Shown: one piece after another, positions 45,672 to 54,436 of the stretch | How positions within the stretch are numbered: the first letter of the stretch is position 1 | How the letters are laid out: each line of letters begins with the position of its first letter | Assembly (NCBI GenBank): GCA_946122785.1 | Contig: CAMGYJ010000007.1 | Location: forward strand, 4,542,909 to 4,606,908 | Length of the DNA stretch: 64,000 nt | Origin: Linum tenue | Lineage: Eukaryota; Streptophyta; Magnoliopsida; Malpighiales; Linaceae | Reading direction: 5' to 3' | Notes under the pieces: generated by a model | Databases searched by the model: none | Told to the model about the DNA's origin: nothing | What the model saw: only the letters and a program-made list of their open reading frames with translations | Position numbers and translations under genes: made by a program

Positions 45672-48600
45672 ATGTCAATGTCCTCTCCAAATAACTTTAA
45701 TATTCTTGCTTGGAATGTTGGGGGTGCTGGGAGCAAAGCTTTCTTTCGTGCTCTTAAGCTTACCATCCAGACTTATAGACCTGATTTTGTTGTCCTCCTT
45801 GAACCGCAGATCAGTGGTAACGCAGCTAACACGATTTGCGATAGGCTGGGGTTTCCGGATGTGATTCGAGTGGAGGCAGATGGGAGGCAAGGTGGCATTT
45901 GGATCTTTTGGGATGCTCGCCGCTTCAAGACACAGATCATTTCGGCTTGCTCTCAACACATCAGCATCCGTATTTCGCATAACAACTTGCCCGATTGGAT
46001 GCTTACGGCGATTTATGCTTCTCCCCACGCTAGCCGACAGCGACCGCTTTGGGACAACATCTCTGCTCAGAGCAAATCTATTGATATACCTTGGATTCTT
46101 ACAGGGGACTTTAACGCCATTAGAGCTCCCTCTGAGAAGTCCGGGGCTGCGTCTGTGGCCACTTTACGGAGATGCCGTGTCTTTAACGAGAGGATCAATG
46201 AGGCGGAGCTGGTGGATCTTGGATACTCTGGCCCCAACTTTACTTGGACTAGGGGGGAAGATTCGGGCAGCTACAAGGCCAGCAGAATTGATAGGAGCCT
46301 ATGCAATATCTTGTGGAACTCGGCCTTCCCCAACACCAATGTCCGCCACCTGCCCCGTCTGAACTCAGATCATAACCCCATTCTTACTTCATTTGCTTCT
46401 CAGGGGCACTCCTTCCACCCTCCTCGTGCTTTCAAATTCGAGGCTGCCTGGCTTACTGATAATACTCTTTTGAACACTATTGCAGGTGCTTGGAACTCTT
46501 CTGTCCCTCTGCCGAACGCTTTGCTAGCTTTGAGCTCGGCACTTCAGACCTGGAATAGGGATGTGTTTGGAAATGTTCAGCAGAAAAAGAGGAGGCTGCT
46601 TGGGCGTATTCGCGGAGTGGAGATGCGCCTCTCCGAAGCTTTTCATCCTGGGCTGGCTAAACTTCATTCTAAACTTGAAGCCGAGCTAGATGTTGTCTTA
46701 GAGCAAGAGGAACTGATTTGGTTTCAGAGGGCTAGAGAGAGCTGGGTCAAATTTGGAGAGCGCAACACGAGTTATTTCCATCAGCAGGCTAACATCAAGA
46801 GGCGCAGAAACAGGATCACAGCTCTTCGGGATTCCACAGGAGTTTGGATCGATGACCCTCAAGCTTTAGCTAGCATGGTCTTTGACTTTTATACTAATAT
46901 CTATCTGCAGGACAACTCGGATTATGAGGATAGGATGCCGAGGAATGCTTTCCCTCGCCTGACTCAGGAGGAGCTCCTTGTTTTGCTGAGACCTTTCACC
47001 ATTATGGATGTCCACAAGGCAGTTTTCGAGATGAAGCCCTTCCAAGCCCCCGGTCCTGATGGTTTTCACGCAGCCTTCTACCAACAGGCCTGGAGTGTGG
47101 TTGGAAAGTCCCTTACTGATATGGCTCTGGAGTTTTTCAGCTCAGGAGTTCTCCCTGCTGAGGTTTCCGAGTCAACCGTCGTGCTCATTCCCAAGGTCGA
47201 TCACCCGGAGTTTGTCACCCAGCTTCGGCCTATCTCGCTTAACAATGTGAGCCTTAAGGTCATCACAAAAGCTATCACTAGTAGGCTGAAGCCGGTGATG
47301 AGGAAGCTCGTCTCCCCTCGCCAAAGTAGCTTCATCCCGGGTCGGCAAACTACGGACAACGTTATTGTCGTTCAGGAGGTTCTTCACTCGCTCGGGAAGA
47401 GGAAGGGAAAGAAAGGGGGGCTGATTCTTAAGATCGACCTCGAGAAGGCGTATGACATGCTAAGATGGGACTTCCTTCGCGATACTTTGATGGAGGTGGG
47501 GCTTCCCAGCTCCTGGATCCGGTGCATCATGTATTGCGTGGAGCAGAATAAGATGCGCATTCTCTGGAACGACACCCTGTCCTCTCCCATTACTCCGACT
47601 CGCGGAGTTCGCCAGGGAGACCCTCTTTCCCCGTACCTCTTTGTTTTATGTATGGAGCGTTTATCTCATAGGATCGATGCGGCCCTCCATAGTGGGCAAT
47701 GGAAGCCCATTAAGCTCACTAGGGACGGGCCACCTCTCACCCATCTTTTCTTTGCAGATGATCTTTTGCTTTTTGCTGAGGCGGAGACGAGGCAAATCAG
47801 GATAATCAAGCAGTGCCTGGATGAGTTTTGCTCTAGCTCTGGGCAGCGAGTCAACTACGCCAAGTCCTTGATGTTTGTTTCCCCGAATGTCGACAGGGCC
47901 AAGGCGCGTATCTTGAGCGAGCGGGCAGCGATCCCCTTGAAGAGCGAGCTTGGGAGATATCTTGGTATCCACGGCATTCATGGCCGGGTGACTTCTGGGA
48001 GATACCAGGGCCTTCTTCTGCGCATCCAAAAGAAGCTAGCTCCATGGAAGGCCAAGCGTCTATCCTTGGCTGCTCGTCTCACTGTGTCCAGGTCTATCAT
48101 TTCCTCTCTCCCTACTTATCATATGCATACTGAATTACTACCTAAAGGGGTCTGCACTTCTATTGATCGTATCAACAGGGACTTCGTCTGGGGAGAAGAG
48201 GAGGGGAGATCGAAAATTCACCTTGTTGGATGGGAGAAGATGATCTTGCCAAAGCCTCAAGGAGGAGCTGGTCTTCGCTCGGTGAGGAATGCCAATCTTG
48301 CCATGCTTGCTAAGAGTGGTTGGAGACTCCTAAAGGAGAAGGATGTGCTCTGGACACAGGTGGTCATGGATAAATACGGCCGGAACAAAGAGAACCTAGA
48401 TCTTTTCCGCCATGTTCAGGGAAGTTCCTTTACCTGGAAAAACTTGACCAAAGCTTCCTCTCTCCTTAAAGGAGGTTGCGCTTGGAATATTAAGAATGGG
48501 AATACTACTAAATTTTGGTATGATTCCTGGATTGTGCAGGAACCTCTCAAGAATCTGACGGTGGAGGAGATCCCTAGTTCGCGCATGGAGGAAGTGGTGG

Positions 48601-49358
48601 CAGATCTGGTGACCGAAGAGGGGGAATGGCTCACCGAAATGTTCGAGGACATCCTTCCCCATGAAATTCAGCAGAAAATTATGGGGGTGGCGGTGGATAA
48701 GCTTTCCAACGAAGAAGACACTCTTTTCTGGGCGTTGTCCTCGACCGGAAGATTCACCACCAAGACCGCCTATCAGTCTCTTCTGCCTCAGGAGCCGGAT
48801 CATGATGAAAAGTATTGGAGGATCATATGGAGCCTGCCAGTTCCGGAGAGGATTCGTTGTTTTATGTGGTTGGTTTGTCTTGGCAGGATCGCGACTAATG
48901 TTCTCCGTTTTTCCCGGAAGTCAGCAGAGTCCCCCAACTGCGTGCGGTGTAATGGTCGAGCTGAGACTGTCCTTCACATCCTCAGGGACTGCCCTCCGGC
49001 GGTCTACTTTTGGACAAGGCAGGTCCCCATTGCTCAACAGCAAAGATTCTTCTCGGCAGACACGGCAGATTGGCTTCGGATGAATTTGGCAGCGGGGGAT
49101 CACGAGCATCTAGGGGCCGATTGGGCTACTTTGTTCAGTATCGCCACTTGGCTCTTGTGGAAAAACAGAAACGACATGTGTTTCAAAGGTGTGTCCTCCA
49201 CCCTGACCCCTCCCTCTTTGGCCCACTCGATTCTTGCCAAGACCAAACTCTGGAGCGAAGCTTGGACGCTCCGTCCCTTTTGCCGAGCCGGAGGGCGACT
49301 CCTGCCAACAGGGTTATGGCGGACATTGCTTGGAGCTCACCTGCGGAGGGGTGGGTGA
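45672..49358 (+). CDS. LINE ORF2: endonuclease and reverse transcriptase
   Basis: 1228 residues, starting 66 nt after the ORF1 stop. Domains in order: an APE-like endonuclease (about 1-230) with NILAWNVGGAG, LLEPQ, LTGDFNAI and NSDHNPIL; a linker with the ESWVKFGERNTSYFHQQA block; reverse transcriptase (about 470-740) with LRPISLNNVSLKVITK, SFIPGRQTTDNVIVVQE, LKIDLEKAYD, GVRQGDPLSPYLF and the catalytic FADD; then a maturase-like region and zf-RVT (CFMWLVCLGRIATN, CVRCNGRAETVLHILRDCPP). EN and RT catalytic motifs are intact. The frame runs out near 49290-49358, where the RNase H domain continues in another frame. Confidence 0.92.
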   Translation: MSMSSPNNFNILAWNVGGAGSKAFFRALKLTIQTYRPDFVVLLEPQISGNAANTICDRLGFPDVIRVEADGRQGGIWIFWDARRFKTQIISACSQHISIRISHNNLPDWMLTAIYASPHASRQRPLWDNISAQSKSIDIPWILTGDFNAIRAPSEKSGAASVATLRRCRVFNERINEAELVDLGYSGPNFTWTRGEDSGSYKASRIDRSLCNILWNSAFPNTNVRHLPRLNSDHNPILTSFASQGHSFHPPRAFKFEAAWLTDNTLLNTIAGAWNSSVPLPNALLALSSALQTWNRDVFGNVQQKKRRLLGRIRGVEMRLSEAFHPGLAKLHSKLEAELDVVLEQEELIWFQRARESWVKFGERNTSYFHQQANIKRRRNRITALRDSTGVWIDDPQALASMVFDFYTNIYLQDNSDYEDRMPRNAFPRLTQEELLVLLRPFTIMDVHKAVFEMKPFQAPGPDGFHAAFYQQAWSVVGKSLTDMALEFFSSGVLPAEVSESTVVLIPKVDHPEFVTQLRPISLNNVSLKVITKAITSRLKPVMRKLVSPRQSSFIPGRQTTDNVIVVQEVLHSLGKRKGKKGGLILKIDLEKAYDMLRWDFLRDTLMEVGLPSSWIRCIMYCVEQNKMRILWNDTLSSPITPTRGVRQGDPLSPYLFVLCMERLSHRIDAALHSGQWKPIKLTRDGPPLTHLFFADDLLLFAEAETRQIRIIKQCLDEFCSSSGQRVNYAKSLMFVSPNVDRAKARILSERAAIPLKSELGRYLGIHGIHGRVTSGRYQGLLLRIQKKLAPWKAKRLSLAARLTVSRSIISSLPTYHMHTELLPKGVCTSIDRINRDFVWGEEEGRSKIHLVGWEKMILPKPQGGAGLRSVRNANLAMLAKSGWRLLKEKDVLWTQVVMDKYGRNKENLDLFRHVQGSSFTWKNLTKASSLLKGGCAWNIKNGNTTKFWYDSWIVQEPLKNLTVEEIPSSRMEEVVADLVTEEGEWLTEMFEDILPHEIQQKIMGVAVDKLSNEEDTLFWALSSTGRFTTKTAYQSLLPQEPDHDEKYWRIIWSLPVPERIRCFMWLVCLGRIATNVLRFSRKSAESPNCVRCNGRAETVLHILRDCPPAVYFWTRQVPIAQQQRFFSADTADWLRMNLAAGDHEHLGADWATLFSIATWLLWKNRNDMCFKGVSSTLTPPSLAHSILAKTKLWSEAWTLRPFCRAGGRLLPTGLWRTLLGAHLRRGG

Positions 49359-49891
49359 AGCTTAACATCGACGGAGCCTCCAATGGGAATCCCGGGATGG
49401 CTGGGGCCGGAGGTGTTTTGAGAGACAGTGTGGGGCATTGGATTGTTGGCTTTGTGGCTAAGATCGGCGAGGCTACTGCAGTTCTGGCAGAGCTTTGGGC
49501 TTTTTATCATGGCTTGGATATCGCTTGGAAATCTGGGTTCCGTCAGATTGTGATCGAGTCTGACTGTCAGCTTGCCATCCAGTTACTCAACGACAGGCAT
49601 GATCCAGTTCATCCTTATGCCACCCTTTTAGCTGCTATTCGCAGGGGAATTAGTCGTGACTGGCTGGTGCGCATTGTTCACGTGTACCGGGAAGGGAATA
49701 GAGTCGCGGACTGGCTCTCGAAGCACAGTCTCGTCTATCCCTACGGTATGCATGAACTTGCACATCCGCCGTCAGGGGTTATGGCCATCCTTCAGGACGA
49801 CGTGCAGGGAGTTTCTTTCGAGCGGCGGATTGTCTCTCGCCCGGCTATTTCTTCACCGGACAGTTCTCCCCCTCCTCACCCCCTTATGTAA
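49310..49891 (+). pseudogene. LINE ORF2 RNase H domain, displaced by a frameshift
   Basis: In a different frame from ORF2, this encodes a complete RNase H (RVT_3) domain: WVKLNIDGASNGNPGMAGAG, ATAVLAELWAFYHGLDIAWK, IVIESDCQLAIQLLND and VYREGNRVADWLSKHSL, ending at a TAA at 49889-49891. The acidic catalytic residues (D, E, D) are present. A one-base indel between about 49290 and 49320 separates it from ORF2, so the element could not make a full-length polyprotein. Confidence 0.85.
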
Positions 49892-49957
49892 CCCTTCTTT
49901 TCTTGGCTTGCGCCTCCTTTAATGCAAAAAAAAAAAATTGCCACCTCTATCTATGTG

Positions 49958-50660
49958 CAACCCATAACAAAAAAAATTTAATGTTGATTGTCTACTATGA
50001 GAATAAGGAAACCCCTCAACACATGTAGTTTTTCGAGTTTACTCAACTACTATATTTCGTCCTCGCTACTCAATTCACTCAGCAAGTCCATAATTCTCGT
50101 CTTCCTATCCTTTTCCTCCCTCTCTGATCCACCTTGCGGTGCCTCCAATCGAATCTTCTCCTCCACCTGACCGCCTAATAACTCAACTTCAACTGTGATA
50201 TTCATCCTCATCATGGTTGTGCTACGGGCTTGGAGGTGAGACGATGGTCCGCGCTTCACTAATATTGGTCCTTAGCATCTTGGGATTGTCAACTCGTACA
50301 TTGGCTGAACTGCTAACTACTCGATGCAATATGCTCTTGTTTCATCACATCAACCCAGTTGAAGAAGATTTTATTGAATTCGTCATCTACGAGCTTCGAG
50401 TAGAGCCAAATGCGATTGGGAAGCCACCGTTGGGTGACTGCCGATTTAGCTGCTCTAGACATAGATCTAGAGATTCGTTGTGGTCCTTTGACTAGCTACC
50501 AATTGGACTGCCCATAGTGTCGCAAAAAATTCCTTTTCACTATCGAGTTTAGAGTTGCTCTCGTTTTATTTTGTTGTTTGGATTGTGAGGTATTTTTAGG
50601 GTACTTGTTCATTCTTGCATTATATTGTCTTATATCATATTAAAAAAAATCGTAGGACAT
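49958..50660. repeat. Tandem-duplicated non-coding unit, left copy (second half)
   Basis: Continues the 43288-43782 block after the hAT/LINE insertion. Shared landmarks with 52505-52885: CCCATAACAA, AACCACTCAACACA-like, CTACTCAATTC(A/G)CT, GATTTAGCTGCTCTAGACAT and TTTTGTTGTTTGGAT. No convincing gene; short frames here lack domains. Confidence 0.8.
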
Positions 50661-50667
50661 GCGGTTA

Positions 50668-50745
50668 GGGATGGCAATGGGCCAGGTTAGGTTGGGTTTT
50701 GTCAAACCCGAACCCAAACCCAAACCCAAACGCCAAACCTTTCCA
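50668..50745 (+). mobile_element. Solo end of a family-1 hAT MITE
   Basis: TTAGGGATGGCAATGGGCC followed by AACCCGAACCCAAACCC repeats matches the left end of the hAT MITEs, but no matching right end or target duplication follows. A truncated or internally deleted copy. Confidence 0.6.
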
Positions 50746-50889
50746 AGTTCATCGTAAAAAACAAATTTGATAGAGGAATGTGAAATCGAAGGACCTAACA
50801 ACACGAATATAAGAATTGAAGGACTGTTCTTGCGATAATTTTGTTTTGGTAAGCGAAATGATCAAACCGGGAGTCGAAGGCGACGCGAG
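50746..50889. repeat. Tandem-duplicated unit, left copy continuing to the MITE insertion site
   Basis: Shares ATAGAGGAATGTGAAATCGA, GTTGAAGGACTG-like and GAAATGATCAA motifs with 54588-54715. The match resumes after the inserted MITE at 51638-51870 (CGGCTCTGCATGCC, CTGACCGGCCGACAATCGG, TTTGACCACGTGGCC). Confidence 0.85.
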
Positions 50890-51637
50890 TAGGAATGGCA
50901 ATGGGGGCAGGTTCGGGGCGGGTTTCTTGGTACCCAGACCCGCCCCGTGGCATGTCGGGTCCAGGTCGGGTAATTTATCACAGGTCGCAGGTCGGGGCGG
51001 GTCGACCCAATGGGTATGCAATTTATATGAAAAACATTAGAAATATTCGTTATTTTTATTAGGTTAAATACACTTGTATATCCAAAACTTTCACGGTTGT
51101 GCCAATAATATCCAAATTTCCCGAAATACCACTTATATCCAATTCCTTCACATTCTTTAACGGTGTTTTTGGATATACAAGTGTATTTAACCAAAAAGAT
51201 ATTGGGAAATGGATATATTTGGCAAATATCAACTTTAAAACATGGATATAAGTGGTATTTCGGGAAATTTGGATATTATTGGCACAACCGTGAAAGTTTT
51301 GGATATACAAGTGTATTGAACCTTTTTATTATAAGACCAAGAAAACAAACAATATTATGATAAATGTAGTTAAATTATTAGAGAAATTTAGGTTTTCACT
51401 AATTTACAACTTTATTATAGCTAAATAATGATGTAATAAAAGAAAAATACTAAGTAAATTTACTAAGATTACATGTAATTTAGGCACGAACGGGTCGAGA
51501 ATAGGGCGGATCAAGGCAGGTCGAGTCGATGAGAGTACCCATGCCAGCCCCGCCCTGCCTACGGGGCGGGTCGGACCCGCCCCAAAACAGGCCAAACAGG
51601 TCGGATAAAACGGATCAGGTCGAAATTGCCATCCCTA
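50890..51637. mobile_element. hAT-type MITE, family 2, with a nested Mutator-type MITE
   Basis: 748 bp with ends TAGGAATGGCAATG and ATTGCCATCCCTA. The flanks GACGCGAG (50882-50889) and GACGCGAC (51638-51645) are a 7-of-8 target duplication. The duplicate locus at about 54710 shows the uninterrupted GACGCGACG site, proving the insertion boundaries. About 260 bp of its length is the nested element. Confidence 0.9.
51062..51322. mobile_element. Mutator-type foldback MITE nested in the hAT MITE
   Basis: 261 bp. Terminal inverted repeats of about 80 bp (GGTTAAATACACTTGTATAT at the left and its near-exact inverse ending at 51322) differ at very few positions. A perfect 9-bp target duplication, TTTTTATTA, is at 51053-51061 and 51323-51331. 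A third copy of the terminus lies internally at about 51168-51192. The transcript would form a long near-perfect hairpin. Confidence 0.92.
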
Positions 51638-52135
51638 GACGCGACGTCCGGCTCTGCATGCCCTGCCATGCCCTGCCGCCTTCCTTTGTGCAGTCCTGAC
51701 CGGCCGACAATCGGGCCTCAGCATTTGACCACGTGGCCGCCGCTTGACCGGCCCAATCCAACAACCAAGCTTGCTGCCTCGCGGCTGCGCTGGCGGACGG
51801 CGACAGCTCCGCCATTAATTCCAATTTCCAAGGCCCAAGCCTTTTCTCGCATAAGGCCCAGGTGCATGAATGCGAGTGTAATCGCGATCCTTCATTCCAT
51901 TTCCACGAAACCCATCATTTCCGACCGTAATTTCTTATTAGTTATCTGCAAAAAATTTCTTCTCTTTTTTGCTAAACGGGTAGCAACTGCAATACACAAT
52001 TTGTGTCATTTTTCATTCATTGATTGCGTTGCCCTCATCGTGTTCCTCGTGGCAGATGTCGTAATTGATTGCTTCGATGGCCGGCATTGGATAGCAATAA
52101 GAGCAATCTTTTCTTTTTTTGTTTTTGGTAGGGAA
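51638..52135. other. Non-coding remainder of the left duplicated unit
   Basis: GC-rich to about 51850, then AT-rich. It matches 54716-55040 in pieces. No gene is supported; open stretches on both strands are short and unconserved. Confidence 0.5.
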
Positions 52136-52885
52136 CAATAAGAGCAATCTGTTGATTGCTTTGATCATTTGTGAGGATGATATAGCAGTATGGATGAAGA
52201 ACCAGCAGAAAACAATATCCCCCATTCTTTATATCAATTTTGGAGGTGAAGTCACATTGATGGATGAAAGATAGATAATGAACAAAAACTTGGCAAATTC
52301 CAAAATTTCCCCAAAGTTTTTTTTTCTCTTCGTCTGGCAAGCTATACGCGTTACTATCCTTAAGACACGAGATGCTCGGGTTGCTGACCTCTGCCTAGTT
52401 TGTTGTTTTGAGAATGAGTCATTGGAAACATCTATTATTCACATGTTGCACAAGAAAAAAAAAATTTGGTACTTGGCGACAAAGATTAATGTACTCTACG
52501 TATAACCCCATAACAAACTCTCCAAGTCGTTTGCTTATAACGAGAATATGGAAACCACTCAACACAAGAGTTTTCAAGGTTACTCGATTGCTACCCTCCG
52601 TTCTCACTACTCAATTCGCTCACCACGTACATCGCCAAAACTGCAAGCTACTCGATACGATATGCTCTTTGTTCATAATACCAGCCACCTGGGGAATTTT
52701 GGCGTCCCATCTACCAGCGTCTCAAATGGGTAGAGTCAAATTGCAATGGGAAAATCGGTGCCGGAAGACTACCAATTTAGCTGCTCTAGACATAAGTTTA
52801 GAGTTTTGTGCGGGTTCCATGACTGTCAGAATCGGGCTTCCCATATGATTTTGTTGTTTGGATGGGGAGGGATTTTTAGGGTAGC
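52136..52885. repeat. Tandem-duplicated non-coding unit, right copy
   Basis: Matches 43280-43782 plus 49958-50590 (for example AATAAGAGCAA(T/C)CTGTT, GAAAGATAGATAATGAAC, ACTATCCTTAAGA, GTTGCTGACCTCTGCCTAGT). It lacks both the 42803 MITE and the 43783 hAT/LINE insertion, so it preserves both empty sites. Confidence 0.85.
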
Positions 52886-52886
52886 T

Positions 52887-53600
52887 AGGGGTGAACAAAC
52901 GTAACCGTAAACCGACCCATCCGTCCAACCCGACTCAACCCACCCGTATTTATCGTTAAAACGAAAGTTTTGGGTTGGGTGAGGGTTTTCTTTTGTACAA
53001 CCCGCCTTCTTTGGGTTGGGTTTAGATTTTGGATTACACAGCCCGTAGAACCCGACCCAACCCGTGTTCCAACTATTAGTATGAGTTCGGGTCTAAAAAA
53101 TATTTATGAGAAAAATAAGATATTTCGGCATGTTTTTCTCTCATGGTCTCCCTAATCTAATGCATTCTTCGACTTAAAGTTTAGACATAAATTGAATATA
53201 GTTATGATTCACGTAATCCTTTTTCTTGTGTACAATTTTAATAGAATAACATATTATGGGTGCGTTTGTTTATAACATTTTTAGCCTATTTCAACAAATA
53301 TTGTGAAAAAAACAAGACATATGTTGAAGTATATCACATTTAATTAAAATTCAAACAACATTTGTGAATTTTGATACCTTTCACCTCGGTTCATTCGTTT
53401 GAAATTTTAATTAGTTGTAAAATATTTTTATGATATAGAATAATTATATATTTTATGTTGGGTTGGGTTTTTACTTAAAAATATCGTCAACCCGACCCAA
53501 CCCAATTAGAAACAAACCGTAGGGTTTAAATTTTTTTGGGTGGGTTTGGGTTTGATTTTTCCCAAACCGTAGTGCATGGGTCGGGTGATTAAAAGGGTCT
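52887..53600. mobile_element. Probable hAT-type MITE, boundaries uncertain
   Basis: Begins TAGGGGTGAACAAACG, a typical plant hAT-like terminus, with ACCCGACCCAACCC repeats. Ends within GGGTTTGGGTTTG and CCCAAACCG repeats near 53600. It interrupts the right duplicated unit at a point where the left unit has no such sequence. I could not define the right end or a target duplication. Confidence 0.5.
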
Positions 53601-53760
53601 AATAATCCGTACGAACATTATAAATGAAAGTTTGACACGTGGAAAAAACCATTCATAGTCGTTTTTCAAACTTAGTATCAACACAAACTCAAATTTTACA
53701 AGAGGTATGGATCTTGGCTTTTATCATTCGGGATTGGGTCCGCGAGATTGTTCTTGCAGT

Positions 53761-54436
53761 TAGGGATGGCAACAAAACCCGAACCCACGGGTACCCACCC
53801 GACCCAACCCGGTCAATACGGGTAAAACCCGTGTTGACGGGTTTTGGGCCGGGTTCGGGTTTAAACCCGCTACACTATTCATCGGGTCGGGTTGAGTTTG
53901 GGTTTAGGTAAACCCGCCCCATGGGTACCCGTCCACACATATAATTACTTTCCCGGTATATTTAATATTCTAAATAATATATCTTCCTTAAACGACTAAT
54001 ATTTTTTTATGTTTGTGGAGACATGTATAATTTGTTCGTTTAGAATGAAGTTGATATTATGAAATGGAGAGTGAAGAAACTTAGTTGACGATGAAGAAGT
54101 TTTCAATTAATCTTATTATTTATAGTTGTTTATCTTTATTGAACAATTTGTATTGATCATTTGCGGTTTGCTTGTATGCTCTAGATTGGTGTTTTTTGTA
54201 TGAATAATTTGTATGAGAAAATTTATGTTAAAACTTTTATTTTGAAAGAAACTTGTTATTGTAAATTTTCTACCACAAAAACCCACGGGTACCCATGAAC
54301 CCGCGGATACCCAGCGGGTTGGGTTGCGTTTGAGTTTTTCAAACCCAACGGGTTTTACCCCGGGTTTTTTTGGCGGATAAACCCATGGGTTTGGGTTTGA
54401 CAAAACCCGCCCCAACCCGCCCCATTGCCATCCCTA
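53761..54436. mobile_element. hAT-type MITE, family 1
   Basis: 676 bp. Its first about 60 bases are nearly identical to the copy at 20841. Ends are TAGGGATGGCAAC and ATTGCCATCCCTA. The flanks CTTGCAGT and CTTGAGTT are an imperfect target duplication. The centre is AT-rich; no coding sequence. Confidence 0.88.

Larger units (their letters stand above)
44193..49937 (+). mobile_element. L1-type LINE, 5'-truncated, with poly(A) tail
   Basis: About 5.7 kb. It contains the bulk of ORF1 (DUF4283 plus zinc knuckle), the full endonuclease and reverse transcriptase of ORF2, a zinc-binding RVT domain and an RNase H region, and ends in a 13-base A-run at 49925-49937. The 5' UTR and ORF1 N-terminus are missing, and ORF2 has one frame break. 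No long target duplication is visible; the right flank is only the last 12-13 bp of the host MITE. Confidence 0.92.
43783..49949. mobile_element. hAT-type MITE (TAGAGGTGGCAAATGG ends) interrupted by a LINE
   Basis: Ends TAGAGGTGGCAA (43783) and TTGCCACCTCTA (to 49949) are perfect inverses. The 8-bp target duplication TCTATGTG is at 43775-43782 and 49950-49957. The left arm (43783 to about 44190) is made of GGATTGG-type repeats. The LINE occupies the rest except the last 12-13 bp. The original MITE was about 0.42 kb. The duplicate locus near 52498 shows the unoccupied site. Confidence 0.9.

Noticed and set aside
49010..49891. Free-standing RNase H gene
   Set aside because: It directly continues the LINE ORF2 C-terminus after a frame break and is followed by the LINE poly(A) tail.
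51062..51322. Long hairpin considered as a microRNA precursor
   Set aside because: Arms of about 80 bp with a 9-bp target duplication define a transposon; a microRNA would have a shorter, more imperfect stem and no TSD.
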